19,488 nt of DNA from Caryophanales bacterium UBA1423 (lineage in GTDB: Bacteria; Bacillota_I; Bacilli_A; RF39; UBA660), in contig DBPJ01000011.1 of assembly GCA_002304855.1 (NCBI GenBank), positions 211 to 19,698 on the forward strand, read 5' to 3'. Position 1 is the stretch's first letter; the number at the start of each line of letters is the position of its first letter. The notes under the pieces were generated by a model, which was given only the letters and a program-made list of their open reading frames with translations, had not been told where the DNA came from and ran no database searches. This document shows, one piece after another, positions 1-8,177 of the stretch. A program made the translations under genes and the position numbers.

Positions 1-29
1 ATTAACTACCATTATAGATATTTTTAAAT

Positions 30-56
30 TTAAAAAGCGGGTATTTTACCCGCTTT
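30..56 (-). terminator. Rho-independent terminator of pyk
   Basis: A 10-bp perfect stem (AAAGCGGGTA at 34-43 paired with 47-56) has a 3-base loop and is followed on the minus strand by a run of five T and further AT-rich sequence. It begins three bases after the pyk stop codon. The GC-rich core and T run are typical of an intrinsic terminator. Confidence 0.9.
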
Positions 57-58
57 AG

Positions 59-1474
59 TTATATTTGTTCAATTTTCATAAAATTAGTATGTTTTACTGT
101 ACTTATTGGAAATTCCCCTGTAACGATAATGATATCACCTGGTTCTAAGCCCATCATTTTATGAGCAATTTGTTTTGAATTATTAATTATTTCATCAGTA
201 CTTTGATATTCATTAACTAAGACAGGATAAACGCCCCAATTTAGTGCTAAGCCAGTAATTGTATCAGGATTAGGACTCATCGCAATAATTGGACAATTTG
301 GCTTAAAGCGACTAATTTTTCTAGCGGTATATCCTGTTCTTGTCGATACTACAATACACTTTGGTCTTAATCTAATAGCACTATCAACCACACTATAAGC
401 AATAGCAGTAGTTATATCTTGTTTTTCTATTTCCATTGCTTTATCAAGTAATTCTAAATAATTAATATCTTCTTCAGTACTCTCAATAATGCGACTCATA
501 ACATCAACTGTCTCAACCGGATAGTGACCAATAGTTGTTTCACCACTTAACATGACAGCATCGGCCCCATCTAAAACAGCATTAGCGACATCACTAACTT
601 CCGCTCTAGTTGGTCTTTTATTTAATTGCATTGAAGCTAACATTTCTGTAGCTACAATACTAATTTTGTTATTTAAGTAACATTTTTCAATAATATCTTT
701 TTGAATACTAGGTATCTTTTCAAGTGGAACTTCAACCCCTAAATCACCACGAGCAATCATAATACCATCACTTAATTTGATAATGTCATCAATCTCTTCA
801 ACTGCATTAACGGTTTCAATTTTAGTAATGATATTGACATGATCGTTGTTCTTTTCAATTAATAAATCATTTACTTCTAAGACATCTAAAGAACTTCTAA
901 CAAAAGAAATAGCTAAGTAATCGACACCCATTTTTAAAGCGTAGTCGATGTCTTCTCTATCTTTTGGTGAAAGAAAGTCAATATTTAATTTACAATTAGG
1001 AACATTGACCCCTTTATGATCTTGAATAATGCCTTCATTACCAACTCGACATAAAATATCACTACCATCAATCGATAAGACGATAAGTTCAATTAAACCA
1101 TCATCTAATAAAATTTTATCATCTGGTCTAACATCATTATATAAATCTTTATAATTGGTAGTAAATGCCGCTTTATCACCAATAATATCTTCCGTAACAA
1201 TTCTAATAATGCTATTGGCTTCTAACTTAGCACTTCCATCTTTAAATCTTCCGACTCTTAAATCTGGACCCGCAACATCAAGCATAATGGCAATATTATT
1301 ATCCATTTCTTGATTTAATTCTCTAATATTATTGATTACTTTTTCACAAAAAGAGTGATCGGCATGGGCTAAATTAATTCTAGCCACATCCATGCCTTTT
1401 TCAATCATTTGTCTTAAAGTTTCTTTTTCACAACTAGCTGGTCCAATTGTACATATAATCTTAGTTTTTTTCAT
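59..1474 (-). CDS. pyk: Pyruvate kinase
   Basis: This 471-residue protein should convert phosphoenolpyruvate and ADP to pyruvate and ATP in the cytosol, the last step of glycolysis. Visible family motifs are the N-terminal IICTIGPAS, the B-domain segment KGVNVPN (154-160), the catalytic TKIE with Lys218 and Glu220, the magnesium-binding ARGDLGVEVP (241-250), and the ATEML, RPTRAEVSDVANAVLDGADA and MLSGET segments. It lacks the extra C-terminal PEP-utiliser-like domain of the longer Bacillus enzyme. Potassium-site positions are unusual: the usual RxNFSH is RINLAH (Ser to Ala36) and the usual DTKGPEIR is DVAGPDLR (Thr to Val67, Lys to Ala68, Glu to Asp71). The ATG start is preceded by GGTGAAGG. 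It lies downstream of dnaE, as in many Firmicutes, but pfkA, which usually sits between them, is missing. Identity is secure; monovalent-cation dependence is open. Confidence 0.96.
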   Translation of the reverse strand: MKKTKIICTIGPASCEKETLRQMIEKGMDVARINLAHADHSFCEKVINNIRELNQEMDNNIAIMLDVAGPDLRVGRFKDGSAKLEANSIIRIVTEDIIGDKAAFTTNYKDLYNDVRPDDKILLDDGLIELIVLSIDGSDILCRVGNEGIIQDHKGVNVPNCKLNIDFLSPKDREDIDYALKMGVDYLAISFVRSSLDVLEVNDLLIEKNNDHVNIITKIETVNAVEEIDDIIKLSDGIMIARGDLGVEVPLEKIPSIQKDIIEKCYLNNKISIVATEMLASMQLNKRPTRAEVSDVANAVLDGADAVMLSGETTIGHYPVETVDVMSRIIESTEEDINYLELLDKAMEIEKQDITTAIAYSVVDSAIRLRPKCIVVSTRTGYTARKISRFKPNCPIIAMSPNPDTITGLALNWGVYPVLVNEYQSTDEIINNSKQIAHKMMGLEPGDIIIVTGEFPISTVKHTNFMKIEQI

Positions 1475-1490
1475 ACCTTCACCTATCTAT

Positions 1491-1499
1491 ATTATATCA
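1491..1499 (-). promoter_or_regulatory. Putative extended -10 promoter of pyk
   Basis: The minus strand reads TGATATAAT, an exact TGnTATAAT extended -10 element, 16 bases upstream of the pyk ATG. A TTGAAA sits 14 bases further upstream, too close for a standard -35, so this would work mainly as an extended -10 promoter. No terminator is visible between dnaE and pyk, so read-through from dnaE is also possible. Confidence 0.5.
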
Positions 1500-1540
1500 A
1501 GTTTACATATTTTCAAGATATACTTAAAACTTACTTTACA

Positions 1541-4483
1541 TTATTCTACTATCGTAATATTATTTACAATCAACTGATAATTAGCTAAACGTCGTTCTAC
1601 TTTACCATTAACTTTAATAATATTACCTACTTTTAAAGCCTTATATTGTAAATATGTTTTAGGGAATAAGATAAGATCAATGGTTGATAACTCATCACTA
1701 ATGGTGATAAAGGCCATATCTTCATTCTTCTTAGTTTTAATAACTTTTATATTTTCAATATAACCAATAACTTCAATCGTTTGATTAAAGAAATTAGCAA
1801 TATTGATAATATCAATTACTTCGGTAGTGGCTTTATATTTAGTTGCCGGATGATTGCTTAAGTAAAACCCAAACATTTCTAAATCATGGGCCATCAATTG
1901 TTCTTTATTAAATTCCGGAACAATTTCTATTTGTGGTTTTTCAAGCGTATCAGCATTTAATTCGCGACTTAATTCAACATAGTTAATAATCTTTTCTAAA
2001 TTATGTAATAAAGTTTTTTGATTATATCCAAAAGCACTAAAACAATTAGCTTTGATTAATGATTCAATTGTTTTAACATTGACACTTTTACCATAAGTAC
2101 GAAGAACAAAATCAATAAAATCACGATAAGGACCTTTTATTCTTTCTTTAATGATAGCTTGACAAGTAGTTAAACCAAGATTACGAATACTGCTTAAACT
2201 AAATCTAATACCTAAAGCTTCGGCCTTGTAGAAAACATTACTTAAATTAATATCTGGTTTTAAAATATTAATATTATTTAATTTAGCTTCATAGATATAT
2301 TTTTTAGTCTTTAAATCACTACCAATAACACTATTTAATAAATTGACAATAAAATGTTTTAAATAATGAGCTTTTAGATAAGCCATTTTATAACCAATAT
2401 GCGCATAAGCAACTGAATGAGAACGATTAAAACCATAATTAGCAAATTTAAGAATCAATGAAAATACTTTATCAGCCACTTCTTTAGTGTAACCTCTTTC
2501 TAGACAACGGCTAATAAATTTGGCTTGGTCATTGACTAATAGTGATAATTCCTTTTTTCCCATTGCTCTTCTTAAAACATCAGCTTCACTTAAAGTATAA
2601 CCAGCCATAATAGTAGCTATTTGCATAATTTGTTCTTGATAAACAATAATACCATAAGTAGGAACTAATATTTCGTGTAAATCGGGATGGATATAGTCAA
2701 TTGCTTCTTTATTAAATTTACGTTTAATATATGAATCAATATTAGCCATTGGGCCAGGTCTAAATAAGGCATTAGCGACAACAATATCTTCAAAATGTTT
2801 TACTTTTAATTTGCTTAAGAAATTTTTCATTCCCGTTGATTCAAACTGAAATATACCTTCAGTATTAGCTTTATTAAAAAGGTCTAATGTTTTAGGATCA
2901 TCAAGCGGAATATTATTAAAATCGATTTCTATTTTTTCAGTCTGTTTGATTGAGTCGATAATATTCATAATGAGAGTTAAATTTTTTAAGCCTAAAAAGT
3001 CCATCTTTAGTAGTCCTAATTCTTCTAAATATTCCATTGAATAGCCAGTGGTATAAATACCATTACTACTTTTAAGTAAAGGAATAATATTATCTAATGG
3101 TTGATTTGAAATAATGATACCAGCGGCATGGATAGAAGTATGGCGAGGCATTCCTTCAATAACTGATACTACTTGATATAGTTCTTTTAATAATGGCATT
3201 GAATCAATTAAGTTCTTAAAATCTTGATGTTGTTGATATATTTTTTTAATATCATGAGCATTATTAGTTAGTAAATTAGTCAATTGATCAATTACTTTTA
3301 TCGGTACATCTAATACTCGTCCAACATCTCTAATAGCTTGTTTTATACCTAAGGTGCCAAAAGTAATAATTTGAGTTACTTGTTTTGGACCATATTGATT
3401 AACGACATAATTGATCACTTGGTCACGATAAATATCAGGAAAATCAATATCAATATCGGGCATCGTAATTCGTTCTGGATTTAAAAAACGTTCAAACAAT
3501 AAATTGTATTTAACGGGATCAATATCAGTAATACCTAATGAATAAGATACTAAACTTGAGGCTGAACTACCACGACCAGGACCTACTAAAATATTATTCT
3601 TTTTAGCATATTTAATAAAATCCCAAACCACTAAGAAATAATCAGCAAAACCCATCTTATTGATAATATCAAGTTCATAATATAATCTATCAGCATAAGT
3701 TTTACTTACTTTATTATTTAAGCGTTTACTTAATCCTTTTTTACATAGTTCAGTTAAATAAGCCGGCGCATCAATATTAGGATCATATTTAGGTAATAAA
3801 AAGGTATTAGTTGGCATTTTAAGATCACATAATTCAGCTATTTTATTAGTATTGTCAATACCTTCTTTATCACTAATAGATAATACTTCATCAATCTTCA
3901 TCAAATGATGATTTAAATTAGGATATTCTTTTATATCATCAATCTTTTTATTATCTCTAATCGCATATAAATAACTTAAATACTTGCTATCTTCTTTATT
4001 TAAATATAGTACTTCATTAATAAAGACTTTATTTTTGATATTGCCTAATTCTATTTGCTCTTCAGGAAAAGAATATCCTAAGAAAAGATGTTTATAAATA
4101 GCCTTTAGTTCATCATGTAAGCTGATGCTCCTAAAAGGAATAATGCATATTAAATTTTGACTATAATCTTTTAAATGATTAAAATTGACATCTTGTTCAC
4201 TTTTAATGGTAACTAACTTACATAAATTTTGGTACCCTTGATAATTTTGAGCATATAATAATATTTTATGGTCACCTATTTCTAATTCAATTCCAATAAT
4301 CGGTTTAATATTATTTTTGATACACTCATGATAAAAAGTCATTACTCCATACATGACATTAGTATCAGTAATGGCAACAGCATCAATATTATATGCTTTT
4401 AATTGTTTAACTAATTGTTTAATGTCAACCAAACTTGATAGTAATGTATAATTAGTTTTGACATGTAATGGAATATACTTCAT
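1541..4483 (-). CDS. dnaE: DNA polymerase III alpha subunit, DnaE type
   Basis: This is a C-family replicative DNA polymerase of 980 residues, shorter than the roughly 1,100 to 1,160 typical of E. coli and Bacillus DnaE. In order it has an N-terminal PHP domain (about 1-200), the polymerase palm with GPGRGSSASS (about 301-310) and MPDIDIDFPD holding the paired catalytic aspartates (345 and 347), the third aspartate in LLKMDFLGL (Asp495), fingers and helix-hairpin-helix regions, and a C-terminal OB fold (about 890-980). The PHP motif reads LHVKTNYT where active PHP domains have HxH, so the exonuclease-type metal site is probably dead. The ATG at 4483 is chosen because AGGAGG ends five bases upstream; an earlier in-frame GTG lies inside that ribosome site. 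In Firmicutes DnaE works with PolC, which is not in this window. Confidence 0.95.
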   Translation of the reverse strand: MKYIPLHVKTNYTLLSSLVDIKQLVKQLKAYNIDAVAITDTNVMYGVMTFYHECIKNNIKPIIGIELEIGDHKILLYAQNYQGYQNLCKLVTIKSEQDVNFNHLKDYSQNLICIIPFRSISLHDELKAIYKHLFLGYSFPEEQIELGNIKNKVFINEVLYLNKEDSKYLSYLYAIRDNKKIDDIKEYPNLNHHLMKIDEVLSISDKEGIDNTNKIAELCDLKMPTNTFLLPKYDPNIDAPAYLTELCKKGLSKRLNNKVSKTYADRLYYELDIINKMGFADYFLVVWDFIKYAKKNNILVGPGRGSSASSLVSYSLGITDIDPVKYNLLFERFLNPERITMPDIDIDFPDIYRDQVINYVVNQYGPKQVTQIITFGTLGIKQAIRDVGRVLDVPIKVIDQLTNLLTNNAHDIKKIYQQHQDFKNLIDSMPLLKELYQVVSVIEGMPRHTSIHAAGIIISNQPLDNIIPLLKSSNGIYTTGYSMEYLEELGLLKMDFLGLKNLTLIMNIIDSIKQTEKIEIDFNNIPLDDPKTLDLFNKANTEGIFQFESTGMKNFLSKLKVKHFEDIVVANALFRPGPMANIDSYIKRKFNKEAIDYIHPDLHEILVPTYGIIVYQEQIMQIATIMAGYTLSEADVLRRAMGKKELSLLVNDQAKFISRCLERGYTKEVADKVFSLILKFANYGFNRSHSVAYAHIGYKMAYLKAHYLKHFIVNLLNSVIGSDLKTKKYIYEAKLNNINILKPDINLSNVFYKAEALGIRFSLSSIRNLGLTTCQAIIKERIKGPYRDFIDFVLRTYGKSVNVKTIESLIKANCFSAFGYNQKTLLHNLEKIINYVELSRELNADTLEKPQIEIVPEFNKEQLMAHDLEMFGFYLSNHPATKYKATTEVIDIINIANFFNQTIEVIGYIENIKVIKTKKNEDMAFITISDELSTIDLILFPKTYLQYKALKVGNIIKVNGKVERRLANYQLIVNNITIVE

Positions 4484-4503
4484 AGGCACCTCCTATTAAT
4501 TCT

Positions 4504-4531
4504 ATTGTACTATATTTTTATCTGTTTGTAA
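4504..4531 (-). promoter_or_regulatory. Putative sigma-A promoter of dnaE
   Basis: On the minus strand TTACAA (4526-4531) and TACAAT (4504-4509) are spaced by 16 bases. The expected start would lie just before the AGGAGG at 4489-4494, giving a leader of about 14 bases. It runs divergently from the rpmB promoter. Confidence 0.5.
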
Positions 4532-4539
4532 CAATTTGT

Positions 4540-4568
4540 TTGACTTGCTACATATAATGTGATAAAGT
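4540..4568 (+). promoter_or_regulatory. Putative promoter of rpmB
   Basis: TTGACT (4540-4545) is followed after 17 bases by TAAAGT (4563-4568). A better -10 match, TATAAT at 4553-4558, lies only 7 bases from TTGACT, so the true -10 is uncertain. The rpmB ribosome site AGGAGGG (4587-4593) follows. Confidence 0.45.
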
Positions 4569-4600
4569 TATAGACGTAACATTTATAGGAGGGACAAAAA

Positions 4601-4777
4601 ATGGCGATTAAAGCAACTAATAAAAAACCTTTATTCGGTAATAGACGTTCACATGCACTTAATGCTACCAGAAGAAAACAAAAATTAAACTTGCAAACAG
4701 TAATTCAAAATGGTAAAAAAGTTTTAATGACCGTTAGAGAAGCTAAAAAGTTAAAGAAAACTAAAGTTGATGAATAA
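4601..4777 (+). CDS. rpmB: 50S ribosomal protein L28
   Basis: This 58-residue basic protein is ribosomal protein L28, a structural part of the large subunit. The conserved core KKPLFGNRRSHALNATRR (residues 8-25) followed by KLNLQTV, and the MTVREAKKLKK tail, identify it. The N-terminal CxxC-type zinc-ribbon cysteines found in some L28 proteins are absent: the start reads MAIKATNKK and the protein has no cysteine, so this is the zinc-independent form. It is the only plus-strand gene in the window. An ideal AGGAGGG lies seven bases before the ATG, and it has its own promoter and terminator. Its position facing spoVM and rpe matches B. subtilis. Confidence 0.95.
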   Translation: MAIKATNKKPLFGNRRSHALNATRRKQKLNLQTVIQNGKKVLMTVREAKKLKKTKVDE

Positions 4778-4780
4778 ATT

Positions 4781-4806
4781 AAAAGTACTCATTTGAGTAC
4801 TTTTTT
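4781..4806 (+). terminator. Terminator of rpmB, possibly shared with spoVM
   Basis: A 10-bp perfect stem AAAAGTACTC/GAGTACTTTT with loop ATTT is followed by six T. It starts three bases after the rpmB stop and ends two bases from the spoVM stop on the other strand. In the minus direction the stem is followed by only four T then AATTT, so it may also serve spoVM weakly. Confidence 0.88.
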
Positions 4807-4807
4807 A

Positions 4808-4888
4808 TTATATACGCCTAAATGGTCTAATGATAAATGAGATAAATTTAGATAGACAATTAGGGACTTTTACAGCTAAAAAGTGCAT
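4808..4888 (-). CDS. spoVM: Stage V sporulation protein M (26 residues)
   Basis: SpoVM is a tiny amphipathic helix that binds the convex outer forespore membrane in the mother cell and recruits the ATPase SpoIVA to start coat and cortex assembly. The product is 26 residues, the same length as B. subtilis SpoVM. Aligned without gaps to the B. subtilis sequence as I recall it, Met1, Phe3, Lys7, Pro9, Leu12, Phe23 and Arg24 are identical, and positions 6, 8, 16 and 25 are conservative changes. Pro9 and the basic C-terminal end are hallmarks of the family. Position supports the call: in B. subtilis spoVM also lies between rpe (with thiN) and rpmB, convergent with rpmB. A purine-rich GGGGGAGAGG ends two bases before the ATG. 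It is easily missed because of its size. Identification rests on this remembered comparison and synteny, not on a search. Confidence 0.87.
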   Translation of the reverse strand: MHFLAVKVPNCLSKFISFIIRPFRRI

Positions 4889-4909
4889 TACCTCTCCCCC
4901 TTTTTATAA

Positions 4910-4915
4910 ATTATA
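4910..4915 (-). promoter_or_regulatory. Possible -10 element of spoVM
   Basis: The minus strand has TATAAT 21 bases upstream of the spoVM ATG, with only a weak TTATTT at the -35 distance. Read as a sigma-E promoter, TTATTTT and AGTATAAT at 14-base spacing match the consensus only partly (about 5 of 7 and 5 of 8). The sigma factor cannot be decided from sequence. The rpe terminator lies just upstream, so spoVM probably needs its own promoter. Confidence 0.35.
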
Positions 4916-4927
4916 CTAATAAGCAAG

Positions 4928-4956
4928 AAAAAAAATAACTAAATTAGTTATTTTTT
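4928..4956 (-). terminator. Terminator of rpe, overlapping its stop codon
   Basis: A 12-bp AT-rich stem (4930-4941 with 4945-4956) includes the rpe stop codon in its loop and stem. On the minus strand it runs into eight consecutive T. It insulates spoVM from the rlmN-rpe operon. Confidence 0.75.
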
Positions 4957-5588
4957 AATTGATTAATTTTAGTTTGATAATCATTATCACTAAGGACATA
5001 GGAACCAGATACTAATATATCAGCACCGGCTTCAATACATAACTTAGCTGTCTCATCATTAATGCCACCATCTACTTCAATTACAGTATTATAACCATGT
5101 TTAGTAATTATTTCTTTTAAGGCTTTGATTCTATCAACGGTAGATGATAAAAATTCTTGACCACCTCTACCTGGATTAACAGACATTAATAAAATTAAAT
5201 CAATTTTAGCTAAATAGGGCACAATTTTATGAATGCTAGTTTTTGGTTTAATTGACAAGCCACATCTAATACCGCAATCTTTTATTTTATTGATAATACT
5301 TGTTAAATCTTTATTAATTTCATAATGAATAGTAATATATTCAACATCTAATGTTGCATAATCTTCAATATATTTAATTGGGTTATCGACCATTAAATGA
5401 ACATCTAATTTTTTAGTCGTATATTTACTTAACTTTTTTATCTCCCCAAAAGTAAATGAACGATTAGGAACAAATTTACCATCCATGATATCGATATGAA
5501 AATAATCAGCATCTGTTTGTTCTAATTTTTTAATAATATCAATTAAACGGCCTTGGATAGTTAAAATAGATACAGCTATTTTGGTCAC
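4944..5588 (-). CDS. rpe: Ribulose-phosphate 3-epimerase
   Basis: This 214-residue TIM-barrel enzyme interconverts ribulose 5-phosphate and xylulose 5-phosphate in the pentose phosphate pathway. The metal ligands and catalytic acids are visible: His31 and Asp33 in FHIDIMDGKFVPN, His64 in DVHLMVDNP, and Asp173 in EVDGGI. The phosphate-binding MSVNPGRGGQ (135-144) and the VSGSYV segment near residue 193 are also present. The usual PSILSAD start is VSILTIQ, which keeps the serine but loses the Ala-Asp. The start is GTG, overlapping the TGA stop of rsgA (GTGA), with AAGGA nine bases upstream, so translation is probably coupled. It is the last gene of the rlmN-stp-prkC-rsgA-rpe operon, the same order as in B. 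subtilis. Confidence 0.95.
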   Translation of the reverse strand: MTKIAVSILTIQGRLIDIIKKLEQTDADYFHIDIMDGKFVPNRSFTFGEIKKLSKYTTKKLDVHLMVDNPIKYIEDYATLDVEYITIHYEINKDLTSIINKIKDCGIRCGLSIKPKTSIHKIVPYLAKIDLILLMSVNPGRGGQEFLSSTVDRIKALKEIITKHGYNTVIEVDGGINDETAKLCIEAGADILVSGSYVLSDNDYQTKINQLKNN

Positions 5589-6451
5589 AATAACACATCC
5601 TTCATAAACTTGGTATAGTTTTCATAGCGCGATAATAGGATATGACCTTTATCAATTGCTTTTTTAACTTCACAATTTGGTTCTTGCAGATGAAAACAAT
5701 TTCGATATTCACAGTTGTCTTTATATTTATTAAATTCAATAAAATTATCTCTAATATTTTCTTTGGTCATACCAATGAAATCTAAAGCGGAAAAACCAGG
5801 TGAATCAGCTACTAAACCACCTTTTAGTTGTAATAATTCAACATGACGAGTAGTATGCTTACCTCGTCCTAAAGCAGTTGATATAGTTTCAGTTTTTAAT
5901 TGTAGTTTTTTATTGATGGCATTTAATAATGATGATTTACCAACACCACTTTGGCCAGTAAAAACAGTAAGTTTATGTTTAAACAAACGTTTTAATAAAA
6001 ATAGTTGACGATTGGTATATACTTTATAACCAATGCTTTTATAATATTTCATATATTGCTTAATATCATTTTTTTCAGCTTTATCTTTAAGTAAATCAAG
6101 TTTGGTAAAACAAATAATTGGTTTGATGCGATGATGTTCAATAATCGTAAGCATTTTATCTAATAACAATGATGAAAAATTTGGTTCTTTAACACTTATT
6201 ACGATAACTGCTTGATCAACATTACTAATTGGGGGTCTTACTAATTCATTTTTCCTTGGCAAAATATCAACAATAACTTTGCCCTCAGAATCAAAATTAA
6301 CTAAATCACCAACTAATGGGGTAATATTATCTTTTTTAAATTTACCCCTAGCTTTACATAAAATGATATCATCATTATATTTTACATAATAATTATCACT
6401 AATTAACTTAATTATTTGGCCTTTAACTAAGTTGTTACTCAAGTTCTTCAT
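5585..6451 (-). CDS. rsgA: Ribosome small subunit-dependent GTPase A
   Basis: RsgA (YjeQ/CpgA) is a circularly permuted GTPase that helps late 30S subunit maturation. The protein has an N-terminal OB fold (about 1-70), then G4 TKLD (116-119), G1 GQSGVGKS (166-173), the switch region GRGKHTTRH, and G3 DSPG (216-219) in the permuted order. A C-terminal zinc motif follows with Cys247, Cys252, His254 and Cys260. The reading frame extends upstream to a GTG inside prkC. I chose the ATG at 6451, giving 288 residues. A TTG at 6442 with GGAG nine bases upstream is a real alternative, giving 285. Either start overlaps the end of prkC by several bases. In B. subtilis the gene has the same place after prkC and is a substrate of PrkC. 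Confidence 0.95.
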   Translation of the reverse strand: MKNLSNNLVKGQIIKLISDNYYVKYNDDIILCKARGKFKKDNITPLVGDLVNFDSEGKVIVDILPRKNELVRPPISNVDQAVIVISVKEPNFSSLLLDKMLTIIEHHRIKPIICFTKLDLLKDKAEKNDIKQYMKYYKSIGYKVYTNRQLFLLKRLFKHKLTVFTGQSGVGKSSLLNAINKKLQLKTETISTALGRGKHTTRHVELLQLKGGLVADSPGFSALDFIGMTKENIRDNFIEFNKYKDNCEYRNCFHLQEPNCEVKKAIDKGHILLSRYENYTKFMKDVLL

Positions 6452-8177
6452 CTCCAGTTGGATCTTCTTCACCCTCTTCAGCTGGGGTGACAGCTACTTT
6501 AATTTTTAAGGTTGAACCACTAACGATGACTGATTCTGGAGCTCTACTTTGATAAATAATCTTACCTGGTTCTTCATCAGTAGTTTCAACATATTCAATG
6601 GTCAAGATTAAATTGTATTCTTCAGCAAAAGCTTCAACATCTGTTAGGGTCCAATCCTCAGTCGTAAAGTTAGGATAAGTTTCAACAATATTAGGGATAT
6701 ATAAAGTAACCGTTTCACCTTTAGCTAATTTCGTCCCTTTAGCTGGTTCTTGACCAATGATAATATCAGGATCATATTTATCAGGATCATCGACATCTTG
6801 TTTTTCAATTAAAACTCCTAATCCATGAATTGTTTCTAAAATAGTTCTTACTTCAATATAATTTTTACCAACATAATCTTCTAATTCGATATAAGCAGGT
6901 CCAGTTGATTCATATAAAGTAATTTTTGAACCCTTCTTGACTAATTCTCCAATTTCAGGAGTAGTCTTTACAACTTTACCAATTGGAATAGTATCACTAG
7001 CAATTGGTTTAGATTCGGCGGCTACTTCAAAACCTAAACTCCTTAGTTTATTCTTAGCTTCCACAATTGATAAATTAGACACATCAGGAATTTTTACATC
7101 AGGAACGTTTGTAAAGTATGGAAGGATTAAAAATAAGAGCGCAAAGAAGGTTAATAGCGTTAAGAATAATCCTCCAAATATTATGACCCATTTATTATTT
7201 TTTTCCATATTATCACCTGCTATTTGTTTAGAAGCTATTTCTTTAACTTCTTCTTTTTCTTCATCCTTTTCATTATTAATTACTGGTAGTTTTTTAGTAT
7301 CTTCAAGTTCATGTTCTAAGTATTTATAAACATGCCGCGGTTCATTTATTTTATCTTCATTTAGTGCTGTTTTTAAATCTTCATGCATTTCTCTTACACT
7401 ATTGTATCTATTTTTAGGATTCTTAGCGGTCGCTTTTAAAATAATATTTTCAATACTCTGTGGTATATCACTAATTTGCTTGCGAATATTTGGCATCTGA
7501 TCTTTTAATTGTTTTAGAGCAATCTCAATGGCATTTTCACCTTTGAAAGGAAGTTTTCCGGTTAACAATTCATACATGATAATACCTAATGAATAGATAT
7601 CGCTTTTAATAGTTGAACCTTTGCCACTAGCTTGTTCTGGTGACAAATAATGAACTGACCCCATAACTGAATTAGTTTGCGTTAAATTAGAAGCATTAAG
7701 AGCCATAGCAATACCAAAATCAGTTATTTTAACTAAGCCATTTTCTAAAATCAAAATATTTTGGGGTTTAATATCACGATGGATAATATATAAATCATGA
7801 GCTTGAGCTAAACCATCAGTTAATTGCAACATGATATCGATAACTTCAGGAACAGTTAAGAAACTACGCTTTTTCAATAATTGTTTTAAAGTCTTGCCTT
7901 TAATATATTCCATCACAATATAGTACTCACCATTATCTTCACCAACATCATACATTTCAACAATGTTAGGATGCGACAAACTACTTGCTGATAGCGCTTC
8001 ACGCTGAAAACGTCTGACAAATTTTTCGTCAGATGCTAAATCACCTCTTAAAATTTTAATTGCTACTTTTCGATCAAGAATAGTATCATGGGCTAAATAA
8101 ACATTAGCCATACCACCTTCACCAATGTTACTGATAATTTCATAACGATCATTAATTTTTTGACCCTTTGTTACCAT
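6435..8177 (-). CDS. prkC: Ser/Thr protein kinase with PASTA domains
   Basis: This 580-residue PrkC/StkP-type kinase has a cytosolic Hanks-type domain, one membrane span and an outer part that binds peptidoglycan fragments. Kinase features are the glycine loop IGEGGMA (18-24), Lys41 in VAIK, HRDIKPQN with catalytic Asp135, DFG (153-155) and SPEQASG. A charged juxtamembrane linker precedes one transmembrane segment at about 330-353. About three PASTA repeats follow (roughly 360-426, 428-495, 498-563), then an acidic tail. The third repeat is divergent. The ATG at 8177 is chosen because GGTGAT, complementary to the 16S tail, lies four bases before it; the longer GTG start is inside that site. 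It overlaps stp by 26 bases, which pairs kinase with phosphatase. In spore formers PrkC can also sense muropeptides during germination, relevant given spoVM and cotE here. Confidence 0.96.
   Translation of the reverse strand: MVTKGQKINDRYEIISNIGEGGMANVYLAHDTILDRKVAIKILRGDLASDEKFVRRFQREALSASSLSHPNIVEMYDVGEDNGEYYIVMEYIKGKTLKQLLKKRSFLTVPEVIDIMLQLTDGLAQAHDLYIIHRDIKPQNILILENGLVKITDFGIAMALNASNLTQTNSVMGSVHYLSPEQASGKGSTIKSDIYSLGIIMYELLTGKLPFKGENAIEIALKQLKDQMPNIRKQISDIPQSIENIILKATAKNPKNRYNSVREMHEDLKTALNEDKINEPRHVYKYLEHELEDTKKLPVINNEKDEEKEEVKEIASKQIAGDNMEKNNKWVIIFGGLFLTLLTFFALLFLILPYFTNVPDVKIPDVSNLSIVEAKNKLRSLGFEVAAESKPIASDTIPIGKVVKTTPEIGELVKKGSKITLYESTGPAYIELEDYVGKNYIEVRTILETIHGLGVLIEKQDVDDPDKYDPDIIIGQEPAKGTKLAKGETVTLYIPNIVETYPNFTTEDWTLTDVEAFAEEYNLILTIEYVETTDEEPGKIIYQSRAPESVIVSGSTLKIKVAVTPAEEGEEDPTGDEELE

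Noticed and set aside
1392-1577. Plus-strand 61-codon frame across the pyk start
   Set aside because: It is antisense to pyk and dnaE ends, has no ribosome site and a composition expected from the opposite frame.
4484-4489. GTG start for dnaE, and similar GTG starts for fmt, rlmN, prkC, the prepilin gene and cotE
   Set aside because: In each case the GTG lies in, or upstream of, the Shine-Dalgarno sequence (AGGAGGTG, AGGTGG, AGGTGA or AGGAGG), and a correctly spaced start follows.
6937-7329. Plus-strand 130-codon frame inside prkC
   Set aside because: It is fully antisense to a clear kinase gene; the serine-rich product reflects the complementary strand.
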